A stretch of 64,000 nt of DNA, from the NCBI GenBank assembly GCA_035547915.1, contig DASZTS010000078.1, positions 1-64,000 of the forward strand. The letters are read 5' to 3'. This DNA is from DASSFG01 sp035547915. GTDB taxonomy: Bacteria; Planctomycetota; Planctomycetia; Pirellulales; JAICIG01. A program made the position numbers and the translations under genes. Below are positions 26,734 to 35,028 of the stretch, in pieces; within the stretch, counting starts at the first letter, position 1; the number at the start of each line of letters is the position of its first letter. The notes under the pieces are model-generated. The model was given only the letters and a program-made list of their open reading frames with translations, ran no database searches and had not been told where the DNA came from.

Positions 26734-27387
26734 CTATTTGCCGGTCGGCCGGTCGGGAGTCTTCCGCGACGGCGGTCCCAGATCGAAGTCGGCATCGTCG
26801 TTCGACGTACTCGGCGGCTGCGGCGTGGCGGTCGGCTTTTTTTCGGACTGAGCGGAGAATGGGGGACCGATATCGAAATCGGCGTCTAGGTCGGTGTCGT
26901 TCGGCGACTGCACCGGACGCTGTGACGTGCCGGTCGGCTTCTTCGCGGGCTCGGCGGAATACGGGGGACCGATATCGAAATCGGCGTCGGGCTCAACACG
27001 GCCTGGCGACTGCGCCGGACGCTGCGGCGTGGCAGTCGGCTTCCTCTCGGGCTGGGCGGAAAATGGAGGGCCAATGTCGAAATCGGCATCGTCCGCCGCC
27101 GGCTCCGTTTTGGCGGGGGCCGTCGACTGCGGCTTGGCAGAGGCGGGTGGCTGCACCTTGGCAGGAGCGGGCGATTTCTTCGGTGCCACCTCGAAGTCTG
27201 TTTCGTCGTGCGCGGCCGCCGGAATCAGGCCCTCAATCTCGCGGGCTAGGTGCCATTCCGTCTCTCCTTCGCGCCGCACGCGCTGGCCGGGGATGAGCGT
27301 GCCACGTTCGGCCATCCCGCGCAGCTCTTCCCAACTCAGGGGGCCCATCTCGGTGGCAAACACCCGGCAATACCATTGGTCCTTCAT
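26734..27387 (-). CDS. GYF-domain protein with tandem repeats
   Basis: This 217-aa protein starts at the ATG at 27387. Residues 5-55 are a GYF_2-type domain (WYCRVFATEMGPLSWEELRG, then GTLIPGQRVRREGETEWH), a fold that binds Pro-rich peptides. The rest is disordered, with four units beginning DADFDIGPP and continuing with KPTATPQRP-like sequence. The first three units are spaced 102 bp apart in DNA and are highly alike; the last is shortened. Acidic DFDIG cores alternate with basic, Pro-rich linkers. It lies 44 bp upstream of the kinase gene, so it may be an adaptor or substrate of it. That link is inference from position. Confidence 0.75.
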   Translation of the reverse strand: MKDQWYCRVFATEMGPLSWEELRGMAERGTLIPGQRVRREGETEWHLAREIEGLIPAAAHDETDFEVAPKKSPAPAKVQPPASAKPQSTAPAKTEPAADDADFDIGPPFSAQPERKPTATPQRPAQSPGRVEPDADFDIGPPYSAEPAKKPTGTSQRPVQSPNDTDLDADFDIGPPFSAQSEKKPTATPQPPSTSNDDADFDLGPPSRKTPDRPTGK

Positions 27388-27452
27388 GGCGCGGCTACCT
27401 TCGTCTCGGAGCGGAAAAAGCGGAACAGGAAAACGCTCCCGGATACTACATA

Positions 27453-28625
27453 CTAGTAGACCACGACGAATTGCCCATCGGGTCGGGCGAAGGCGGCCAC
27501 CAGGCTCCAGACGGGCACCCCCGCGGCGCGACCCGCCGCGCCGGCGATCGGTCGCTGGTCGGCATCGAAGATCTGCCAGGCGACCATCCCCCCTCGTTCC
27601 CAGCCCATCCCTTCGGTCCAAGCCAGGACGATCTGTCCGCTCTTGTTCACCGCCACGGTCGGATGTTTGCGTCCGCCGGTCAGCCCGGGCGCCGGAGTCG
27701 GGTGCGAGATCCGGCCGTCGTGGACACGGCCGAAATAGACCTGGCCCTGCGTCTCCCAGGCGGCCAGCGGCCCGTCGGCCGAGTCGCTCCCCGCGGCCAG
27801 TGCCGCGGTGCTCATGACGCACGTATCGGCTTCCCAACGATCGACGAGCGAGGTGGAGAACGTGCGGCTGCGATTGTCCGACGCCAGCAACCACATATCA
27901 CGCTGTTTGGCTTGCTCGGCCGAGCGGTAGAGGATGAACAAGTGTCCGTCGCGGTCGGCCAGGGCCCGCATGCCGCAGCAACCACAACAACCGGTGTCGT
28001 CCTCGCGTGCCGCTCGCTCGGGCTCGAAGGTGCGGCCGTCGTCCTCGCTATGCGCAACCCAGACGCGGCGATTCACCTCGCCCTTCGTTCCCACAGTCGG
28101 AGCGTGCCAGACCACGTAGACGTTCCCCTGTCGATCGGCGGCCAACGACCCGCCGCCGTCGAGTCCGACCTGGGCGGTGATCACGTTCCGCTCGGCTGCG
28201 AACGTACCTTCGTCGTCGAGCCGCGTATAAAGCATCGGCGTGGCGCCCCCCGGCCCTTTGACTTCGGCCTGGCTGGCCCCCATCCAGGCCACATGCACCC
28301 GGTCGTTGCGTCCCAGCGCAAGGTGGGCTCCGCGGATATTTCCCACGGCGATGACGCTGCCGGGGCCGCGGTTCACACGTTTGGCACCTTCCGCCAATTC
28401 GTCGGCCGCATTCGGTCGCACATAGAACAGGTCGCTCCGCCGCGGATCGCCTCGCAGGTAGAGTAGGTGGACCGTGCCGTCGTCGCCCACGGCAACTTGC
28501 GGTTGGATGGCCCCTTCGGGCAGGCGCCACGTGTCGACCTGCGGTGCCTCCGCGATCGCCCGCGGGGCCAGCCAAGTCACAGCCAGAACCGGCACCCCAG
28601 CCAATAAAAAGAAGCGAGCGAACAT
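27453..28625 (-). CDS. Secreted BNR/sialidase-fold protein
   Basis: This 390-aa protein is counted from the ATG at 28625, which opens a signal peptide (MFARFFLLAGVPVLAVTWLA). An in-frame ATG at 28664 would add 13 residues. The body is a probable six-bladed propeller with repeated 'GxxHLLYxRGD' and 'DxxGxxYVVWHAP' strands and one Asp-box-like VAHSEDDGRTFEPE. A Cys cluster CCGCCG sits at about residue 230. Such proteins include exo-sialidases and non-enzymatic propellers; the arginine triad of true sialidases cannot be assigned by eye. It is upstream of the GYF gene with a 65-bp gap. Confidence 0.6.
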   Translation of the reverse strand: MFARFFLLAGVPVLAVTWLAPRAIAEAPQVDTWRLPEGAIQPQVAVGDDGTVHLLYLRGDPRRSDLFYVRPNAADELAEGAKRVNRGPGSVIAVGNIRGAHLALGRNDRVHVAWMGASQAEVKGPGGATPMLYTRLDDEGTFAAERNVITAQVGLDGGGSLAADRQGNVYVVWHAPTVGTKGEVNRRVWVAHSEDDGRTFEPERAAREDDTGCCGCCGMRALADRDGHLFILYRSAEQAKQRDMWLLASDNRSRTFSTSLVDRWEADTCVMSTAALAAGSDSADGPLAAWETQGQVYFGRVHDGRISHPTPAPGLTGGRKHPTVAVNKSGQIVLAWTEGMGWERGGMVAWQIFDADQRPIAGAAGRAAGVPVWSLVAAFARPDGQFVVVY

Positions 28626-28927
28626 GCGTGGACGGGTCGTGGAAGACGGGATGACTTTGACCATAAGTCTAAACGAGCCGGCGCCCCCCTGAAAGCGCCG
28701 CGCACTCGGCCGCAGGGAGGTGATGGTTTTTCGGGCCGTGCGGTTCATGTCGGCCGTATCGCATAGCACGTCAAATTCTGCCGCCAATGCCCGTTGTTCC
28801 GCATCGGGTCATGACACGTTTGCTGGTTAAACCGCGACGGGCTGGTCGTTTCAATCGTCGGGCGTCCGCCGCTCGAAACTAGGGTAGCGGTTATTCGACC
28901 TTGGCGGCCGGATTCGCCGTCCGGCCA

Positions 28928-29260
28928 ATGAAACCCGAAAAAGCGGAAAGCCTAACCTTGGGCAGCATCGTCAAGCAACTTTGCAAACGAGTTTGGAAGT
29001 TCGCCTACCCCGTGCGCCGCGCCATCTCGGCCCGCGTCGATCAGCAGGTCGACCGCCATTTCCAGCGCTGGTTTTGCCGGACGGAACATTTTCAGGCCGA
29101 ACAGGAGCGGGCCAGCGGCGAAATGCGGCTGATCGCCGACGCGATGGTCCGCGAAATGGTGCGGCTACAGATGCAGATTCACGGTCTGCGCGAAGCCGTT
29201 CTCAACCAGGGGGCGGATAGTACTATCCTGCCCGCGGCCGACGAGCGCGAAGCCGCTTAG
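28928..29260 (+). CDS. Small helical protein, unknown function
   Basis: This 110-aa protein starts at the ATG at 28928 (a longer TTG frame begins at 28901). It is basic and Trp/Phe-containing at first (LCKRVWKFAYPVRRAISARV), then a long amphipathic helix rich in Glu, Arg and Met (EMRLIADAMVREMVRLQMQI). It has no signal peptide or TM helix. I do not recognise a family. It lies upstream of the BipA gene with a 370-bp gap. Confidence 0.5.
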   Translation: MKPEKAESLTLGSIVKQLCKRVWKFAYPVRRAISARVDQQVDRHFQRWFCRTEHFQAEQERASGEMRLIADAMVREMVRLQMQIHGLREAVLNQGADSTILPAADEREAA

Positions 29261-29630
29261 GCCTTCCTGGGACCGGGCCGGTGCGGCACTTTTATTGAAA
29301 AACGCATCAAAATCTGGCGAGACTGCCATTTTCTTCCAGGGGGTATCTCGCCTAGAATGGACAGACCCGCCGTAAGCAGCCCGGAACAGTTTGCCTTCTG
29401 AGGGCCGCCCAGCCCTCTAAAGGTCGTCGAGCAACCGGTTTAGTCTCACCGCATCCGGGCGGGGCCCGGCAAGCGGGACCGCCTATTACCGCGATACCGG
29501 CTCTCGGATAGGCTCTTACCCCCTTCGGGAATGGTCGCCATGCCATTCTCACGAAGATCGGGTGCGGCGATCGACCAAGACTTACGGCCCTCGGCCGCGG
29601 ACCAGGATTTTCTTTCTTTTCAAAATATCG
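29261..29630. other. Intergenic leader region of the BipA gene
   Basis: No gene is seen here. A TAGAAT at 29352 could be a -10 box, but no good -35 lies 17 bp upstream. Several GC-rich self-complementary stretches (for example CGGGCGGGGCCCGGC near 29457) could fold into a structured leader. I cannot match them to a known riboswitch. Confidence 0.35.
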
Positions 29631-31466
29631 ATGTCCAATACTGTTTGCCTACAACGCCGCACGGATATCCGCAATATCGCCATCATCGCGCACGTCGATC
29701 ATGGCAAGACGACGCTCGTCGACTGTCTATTGCGGCAGAGCGGCGAGTTCCGCGCCAGCCAACTCGTGGGCGAGCAGATACTCGACTCGAATGAGTTGGA
29801 GCGTGAACGGGGTATCACCATTTTGGCCAAGAACATCGCCATTCCCTACCAGGGCGTGAAGATCAACCTGATCGACACGCCGGGCCACGCCGACTTCGGT
29901 GGCGAAGTGGAACGCGTGTTGCGCATGGCCGACGGGGCTCTCGTGCTCGTCGACGCGGCCGAGGGCCCGATGCCGCAGACCCGCTTCGTGCTCTCGAAGG
30001 CTCTCGAATTCGGCTTGAAGCCGGTGGTGGTCGTCAACAAGATCGACCGCTCCGACGCCCGGCCCGACGAGGTGCTGAACGAGGCGTTCGAACTCTTCGT
30101 CGAGCTGGGAGCCGACGAGGCGCTGGCCGACTTCCCCTATATCTTCTCCAGCTCGCGCGAAGGCTACGCCACGCACAACTTCCGCGAACGGGGTGAATCG
30201 ATGCGGCCGCTGCTCGACCTGGTGCTCGAGTCGGTGCCTGGGCCGGAGATCGACGCCGAAGCTCCCCTGCAACTGCTGGTGACCACGCTCGACTGGTCGG
30301 AGTACGTGGGGCGCATCGCCATCGGCCGCATTTCGTCGGGCCGCATCACCAAGGGTCAGCGCGTGGCCCTCTTGCAGGCCAACGATGTCGAGTCGCCCGC
30401 CAAGGTCACGCAGCTCCATGTGTTCGAGAAACTCGGGCGCGTCGAGGTCGATGAGGCCACGGCCGGTGATGTGGTCGCGGTGGTCGGCCTGGATGATGTC
30501 GAGATCGGCGACACGATCAGCGATTTCGATGTCCGCCGCGCATTGCCGCGGTTGGAGATCGACCAGCCGACGCTGGAGATGATCTTCAGCATCAACACGT
30601 CGCCGTTCTCGGGACGCGTCGGCAAATACGTCACCACGCGCAACCTGCGCGACCGATTGATGAAGGAGTTGGAGCGGAACGTCGCGCTGCAAGTCAGGCC
30701 GGTCGAGGGGAGCGACGCGTTCGCCGTGTCGGGCCGCGGGTTGCTCCATCTCTCGGTATTGATCGAGACGATGCGTCGCGAAGGGTTCGAACTTTCCGTC
30801 GGCAAGCCGCGCGTGATCACGCGTGAGCTCGACGGGATCTTGGAAGAGCCGTTCGAGACGCTGGTGGTGGAAGTGCCACCCGACCGGATGGGCGCGGTGA
30901 TGGAGATGGTCGGTGCCCGCCGCGGTCAGATGCGGGGGATGCACAGCCGCGGCGACTATGCCCAGGTCAGTTTCTCCATCCCGGCCCGCGGCCTGATCGG
31001 TCTCCGGACGCGACTGCTCAACGCCACGCAAGGCACGGCCATCATCCATCATCGTTTCGAGGGCTACCGCCCGCTGGAAGGCGAGATTGCCGGCCGGCCC
31101 AACGGTGTGCTCGTCTCGATCGTCACGGGCAAGGCCGTGGCCTTCGGGCTCGACGGATTGCAAGAACGCGCCGAGTTGTTCGTGGCTCCCGGCGACGAGG
31201 TCTACGAGGGGATGATCGTCGGCGAGAACAGCCGCACCGGCGACATGACGGTCAACCCGACCAAGGAAAAGAAGCTGACCAACATGCGGGCCTCGGGCAG
31301 CGACCGCAACATCATCCTCAAGCCGCCCCGCCTGATGACGCTCGAGATGGCGCTCGAGTACATCGAGGACGACGAACTCGTCGAGGTCACTCCCTCTCAC
31401 ATTCGCTTGCGCAAGATGATGCTCAGCGAACACGACCGCCGCCGCGCCGCCCGCCGCGGCGCGTAG
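29631..31466 (+). CDS. typA: Ribosome-associated GTPase TypA/BipA
   Basis: This 611-aa translational GTPase has the expected length for BipA. Its G1 P-loop is AHVDHGKTT (residues 20-28), G2/switch I ERERGITILAKN, G3 DTPGHADFGGEVER, and G4 NKIDR. An SSRE-type G5 follows, then EF-G-like domains II, III and V and the BipA-specific C-terminal domain (TGDMTVNPTKEKKLTNMRAS). BipA binds the 70S ribosome and supports 50S assembly and growth under stress. The ATG at 29631 gives MSNTVCLQRRTDIRNIAIIA, the usual N-terminus; the longer frame upstream has no conserved content. Confidence 0.95.
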   Translation: MSNTVCLQRRTDIRNIAIIAHVDHGKTTLVDCLLRQSGEFRASQLVGEQILDSNELERERGITILAKNIAIPYQGVKINLIDTPGHADFGGEVERVLRMADGALVLVDAAEGPMPQTRFVLSKALEFGLKPVVVVNKIDRSDARPDEVLNEAFELFVELGADEALADFPYIFSSSREGYATHNFRERGESMRPLLDLVLESVPGPEIDAEAPLQLLVTTLDWSEYVGRIAIGRISSGRITKGQRVALLQANDVESPAKVTQLHVFEKLGRVEVDEATAGDVVAVVGLDDVEIGDTISDFDVRRALPRLEIDQPTLEMIFSINTSPFSGRVGKYVTTRNLRDRLMKELERNVALQVRPVEGSDAFAVSGRGLLHLSVLIETMRREGFELSVGKPRVITRELDGILEEPFETLVVEVPPDRMGAVMEMVGARRGQMRGMHSRGDYAQVSFSIPARGLIGLRTRLLNATQGTAIIHHRFEGYRPLEGEIAGRPNGVLVSIVTGKAVAFGLDGLQERAELFVAPGDEVYEGMIVGENSRTGDMTVNPTKEKKLTNMRASGSDRNIILKPPRLMTLEMALEYIEDDELVEVTPSHIRLRKMMLSEHDRRRAARRGA

Positions 31467-31471
31467 CTTCG

Positions 31472-31505
31472 TTCCCTCTCCCTCCGGGAGAGGGTTAGGG
31501 TGAGG
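31472..31505. repeat. REP-like palindrome, copy 3
   Basis: TTCCCTCTCCCTCCGGGAGAGGG forms a strong hairpin followed by TTAGGGTGAGG. It starts six bases after the BipA stop and may serve as its terminator. It is the reverse-orientation counterpart of the copy at 22483. Confidence 0.7.
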
Positions 31506-31689
31506 ACGGTCTGTAGTGATCTCGATCCGGCCATCGCATCGTAGCACTTTGGGTCCCTGCGCGCATCGGCGCGGGTGGCACGTGGTGGCACCCGTGCTAC
31601 CCGACGTGTCGAACGATCGTCCCCAGCGAAGGGGCGTTGCAAGTCGCCGACTTTCTGGCCAAAGCCCCCGACGGAGAGGAACCCGACGA

Positions 31690-33780
31690 CTAATCGAGAT
31701 TCAGGTCGGCCAGGTACGCGTCGAGGTCGGTTTGCTGCTGGGCGAGTTCCTTGGTGAGCTCAGCGATCTTCGCGCGGAGCTTCTCGACCTCGTCTTCCTG
31801 GTCGCCGAATTTCTTCACGTAGCGGCGATAGAGGTCGGAGTTGCGCTCGAGCTGCTGCATGTTCTGCCGAATACGGGTCTGCTCCTGGTCGATGGCCGTG
31901 ATCTGCTGTTCGAGCTGCTGCTTCTTGCTGGCCGATTCCGCCATCTGTTGCTTGCGTTGCAGCACCTCGGCCAGCGCGGCTTTTACTTTGTCGCTCACGA
32001 CGGGCGCGTTCTGGTAATAACGGATGGTCTGATCGGGAATGTTCGTGAGCGCGACCTGTTCGAAGGTGGTCATCTCTTCGGTCACTTCCAGCTTCGCGGC
32101 CTTGCCCGGTTCGGCGGCGACGGCGAATCGATAGCGATCGCGAGTCTTCTCGGCCGGCTCCTTAGGAGCCACCAGCGTCCAGGACGGCTCGTGAGGATAT
32201 TCGACGAGCACTTTCTTGGTGTCGCGGCCCGAATTCTTGATGGTGTAGACGCGGCGCCGCTCATACTTGTTCGACGTGTGCAAGACGCCCTTCACCAGCC
32301 GGCATTTCACGAGCTGCTGCGGCGATTGGTGGAGCTCGCTGGCGACCTCGGTCTTGAGATCGAGGGCATAACTCAGCAGCCGTTCGCTGCCGGGCGGAAG
32401 GTCTTCGATCTGGGCATCGCCGGCATAGGCCCCGTCGTCGAAGACGGTGATCGGCCCCTGCATCAGGTAGAGGTCGCTCGTATTCTTCAGCCGCAGGCCG
32501 TTGAGCGGATGCTTGGGCTGCACGCTCTCGTTGTAGATCGAGAGCTTCTCGCCCTTCACCGAATCGTTGACGATCGGGAGCATGGCCGACTTTTGCCGTG
32601 CCAGCGTCACCGGTGTGTCGATGGCGTATTGGAACAGCTCACCGACGTTGCCTGCCTCGGCCAGCGACTCGACCCCGCGGTTAAGAGCCATATCCGGCTT
32701 TTCGGCGGCCCGTTTGGCGCCAAAACCTCCCATCCCGCCGGCGCCCGCGGGTGCGGGAGGCGCGGAGGCGGCGTCGGCTAACGCACCGGTAATTCCCGCC
32801 CGTCTTCGTAGCTGTTCGCCCTTCGCCTTCGCGGCGAATTCGTCCTGCTTGCGGTCGAGGTCCTGGCCGTAGACCTGCGGACGCAGCGAAGCGAACAGCT
32901 CGGGCTCGACCAGCGGACGCGGCACGTAGAGCGGCTGGTAGAGGTTCATGACGAACGAGATCGGCCGCCCGCTCACGAGCGTCAGCGAGACGCCGTCCCA
33001 GTCCTCCTCGGTCGTGTTCTCGACGATTGCCCAACCTTGTAGGAAGGGCGGATCGTTGTCCGACAGCACGAGCCGGTAACTTGTCTTCCAGATGGGCGCT
33101 TCCTGGATGTAGCCGACGCGCACGGGCCGTTTGCCGTTGCCCAGGAATTCGAGCGTCACCGATTTCTTTTCGTTGTCGTGCCCCAGCGCCAGCACGGCCA
33201 GCGCCTGCCGCAGCTCGGTGTCGAGCTTCTCGTTGACCAGCTTGATTCGACCGACGCTCTCCAACTTGACGCTGCGCAGGCCCTCGACCGTGAGCAGGTT
33301 GAGCAGCTCGACTTCGACCGCCTCATCGCCCACTTTTTGCGTGCGTTTTTCAACCCCCAGGATCGTGCCCGACACGGGATTGGGGGCATCGATCTCCACC
33401 TTCTCGCCGCGCACCTGGTCGAGCAACTGCGCCAGGGTGGGGTTGCTGGTCAGATCGATGGCAAACGTCTTGAGCGTCTTGGTGATCGGATCCTGCGAAC
33501 CATAGGTGACCGTCGAGATGCGCCCGCCGCCCATGTCTTGCAACACCAGGCTCTTGAGCAGGTCGTTGACGTTCTCGACGTTGAACTTGAGTTCGACCCG
33601 CGCATCACCATCGATCTCGGCGCCGTGCTCGAAGAAGCCGACGCCCGAGTTGAAGAGCACGATCCGCTTCAGCGGCACACTGGCGGTCGCTTCTTCGGCA
33701 CGGACAACGGGCGGCGACAAAAAAAACGCCGCGAGCGACACGGCGGTGAGGAGGCTGGGCGAACGCGCGAACGTCGACAT
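31690..33780 (-). CDS. Secreted DUF4139-like protein with C-terminal coiled coil
   Basis: This 696-aa protein has a signal peptide (residues 1-28, ending VVRAEE). It opens with VPLKRIVLFNSGVGFFEHGA, the strand block typical of DUF4139-type 'mucoidy inhibitor A' relatives. DUF4139 features follow: YIQEAPIWKTSYRLVL, LQGWAIVENTTEEDWDGVSL, a Gly/Pro-rich linker near 335-355, and LRLKNTSDLYLMQGPITVFD. The last ~110 residues are a coiled coil (QQLEQQITAIDQEQTRIRQN and onward). It is probably periplasmic or surface-bound. The biochemical role of the family is unknown. It is a single gene with no operon partner. Confidence 0.78.
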   Translation of the reverse strand: MSTFARSPSLLTAVSLAAFFLSPPVVRAEEATASVPLKRIVLFNSGVGFFEHGAEIDGDARVELKFNVENVNDLLKSLVLQDMGGGRISTVTYGSQDPITKTLKTFAIDLTSNPTLAQLLDQVRGEKVEIDAPNPVSGTILGVEKRTQKVGDEAVEVELLNLLTVEGLRSVKLESVGRIKLVNEKLDTELRQALAVLALGHDNEKKSVTLEFLGNGKRPVRVGYIQEAPIWKTSYRLVLSDNDPPFLQGWAIVENTTEEDWDGVSLTLVSGRPISFVMNLYQPLYVPRPLVEPELFASLRPQVYGQDLDRKQDEFAAKAKGEQLRRRAGITGALADAASAPPAPAGAGGMGGFGAKRAAEKPDMALNRGVESLAEAGNVGELFQYAIDTPVTLARQKSAMLPIVNDSVKGEKLSIYNESVQPKHPLNGLRLKNTSDLYLMQGPITVFDDGAYAGDAQIEDLPPGSERLLSYALDLKTEVASELHQSPQQLVKCRLVKGVLHTSNKYERRRVYTIKNSGRDTKKVLVEYPHEPSWTLVAPKEPAEKTRDRYRFAVAAEPGKAAKLEVTEEMTTFEQVALTNIPDQTIRYYQNAPVVSDKVKAALAEVLQRKQQMAESASKKQQLEQQITAIDQEQTRIRQNMQQLERNSDLYRRYVKKFGDQEDEVEKLRAKIAELTKELAQQQTDLDAYLADLNLD

Positions 33781-33895
33781 AACAGGGCTCCCTGGTCAAA
33801 AAACTGGCCCCAAAGGCAGCATAGGTCCGGCTGACACCGGCGGCAAGCATGGGCGCTGGAGCTATAGACGCCCGCCCGGATCGTTCGGTTCCCCG

Positions 33896-34375
33896 TCAAT
33901 CCTGTTCGTTTTCGCCGAATTGGTGGCGGCATTCGTTGAGCCGCGCGGCGAGCACCTCGGCCGGCAATGTGCCATAACGGGCGGGCAGCGCGCCGTCGAA
34001 ACCGGTCATCTGCCGGGCGACGGGCGAGACGCGATCGCTCGTATCGAGCAGGCGGAACACGACCAGCCGCGGACCGGCCACGGCGAAATAATCGACGTCG
34101 CTCCAGGGATAGAACACCGCACCCGAGCCAAAACGTAGCGTAAACCCCTCCGCAGTCAAAACAAGCGCCGAGTTGCCCGGCAGCAGGAAGCTGGCCGAAC
34201 ACAACCCGGCTACGCCGGTGAAGCCGAGTGCCACCCACGCCAGAAAATGAGGGACGGGAAGCATGGCCCCAAAGAACCCGACGGCCGTGCACGCTCCGCT
34301 CAGCGTCGCGAACAGCGCCAGGCCCGGTCGCTGCGGCGGCTTGAGCACGAGCATTGGTTCGTCGTGAGACGGCAT
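33896..34375 (-). CDS. Membrane protein with PH-like domain
   Basis: This 159-aa protein starts at ATG 34375 (MPSHDEPMLVLKPP); an upstream ATG at 34411 would add 12 residues. Two TM helices form a hairpin (LALFATLSGACTAVGFFGAM and FLAWVALGFTGVAGLCSASF). After it comes a strand-rich region, ALVLTAEGFTLRFGSGAVFY then WSDVDYFAVAGPRLVVFRL, which resembles bacterial PH-like domains seen after such hairpins. The C-terminus holds a short helix. Function is unknown. The gene is divergent from the BlaI gene at 34633. Confidence 0.55.
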   Translation of the reverse strand: MPSHDEPMLVLKPPQRPGLALFATLSGACTAVGFFGAMLPVPHFLAWVALGFTGVAGLCSASFLLPGNSALVLTAEGFTLRFGSGAVFYPWSDVDYFAVAGPRLVVFRLLDTSDRVSPVARQMTGFDGALPARYGTLPAEVLAARLNECRHQFGENEQD

Positions 34376-34547
34376 ACTGGTTTTTGTAGGCTCGCGGGCG
34401 TAACGGCCCATTCTCGCATCAACTCGGGATCACTGCTGGTCGATCCTGTTAGTCATGATCCTCGATCACTTTATTCTACATGGCACCATAAAACGCGACA
34501 CGCGTTCGCTGCCCATCGAGCGGTGTCATCTACCGATTTCGTCATCT

Positions 34548-34588
34548 ACGGATGAATCCGTTGACGACTACGGATGAATCCGTATAAT
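34548..34588 (+). promoter_or_regulatory. BlaI-operon promoter with two palindromic operators
   Basis: The 14-bp palindrome ACGGATGAATCCGT (6-2-6) occurs twice, at 34548-34561 and 34570-34583, 22 bp centre to centre (two helical turns). Between and within them lie a good -35 TTGACG (34561-34566) and a perfect -10 TATAAT (34583-34588) with a 16-bp spacer. The second palindrome fills the spacer. A dimeric repressor bound there would block polymerase. This is the natural site for the BlaI protein encoded 45 bp downstream. Confidence 0.75.
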
Positions 34589-34632
34589 CAAAGCAACGTG
34601 GGGTAGGTGCAACCTTCGAGAGGCGTTGATCG

Positions 34633-35028
34633 ATGGCGAGGCGACCGCAAGAGACTCCGACCGAAGCCGAATTGGAGATCTTGAAGGTTCTCTGGGAACG
34701 TGGTCCCAGTACCGGACGCGAGGTGGCGGATATCCTGTTCGCGCAGCGGAAGCGGGCCTACACGTCGGTCATGAGCGTGCTCAACATCATGGCGAACAAA
34801 GGGCAGGTGATCCGCAAGCCGCAGGGACGCACCTTCGTCTATTCCGCCAAGCGCCCGCGCGAGAAGACCTTGGGCAAGATGGTCGGCAGTCTGCTGGGGA
34901 GTGCCTTCGAAGGGTCCGCCGCCTCGTTGGTGTCGCAGTTGCTCGACCAATCGAAACCGACATCCGAAGAACTCGACAACATTCGAAAAGTCATCGAAGA
35001 ATACCAGGTCCGGAGTGATGTGCCATGA
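34633..35028 (+). CDS. BlaI/MecI/CopY-family repressor
   Basis: This 131-aa protein is a full-length BlaI-type repressor: winged helix (PTEAELEILKVLWERGPSTG, then AYTSVMSVLNIMANKGQVIR and GRTFVYSAKRP) and a C-terminal dimerisation part (SLVSQLLDQSKPTSEELDNI). It binds DNA as a dimer and in known systems is inactivated after the M56 sensor is triggered. Its stop overlaps the start of the M56-adaptor gene (ATGA at 35025-35028), so the two are translationally coupled. The two palindromes at 34548-34583 are the predicted operators, giving autoregulation. Confidence 0.92.
   Translation: MARRPQETPTEAELEILKVLWERGPSTGREVADILFAQRKRAYTSVMSVLNIMANKGQVIRKPQGRTFVYSAKRPREKTLGKMVGSLLGSAFEGSAASLVSQLLDQSKPTSEELDNIRKVIEEYQVRSDVP

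Noticed and set aside
26740..27100. 102-bp tandem repeats as a CRISPR-like or minisatellite non-coding array
   Set aside because: The repeats keep a single reading frame within the GYF-domain protein, so they are coding repeats.
29727..31547. 606-codon minus-strand frame opposite BipA
   Set aside because: BipA is certain on the other strand; this frame has no recognisable motif.
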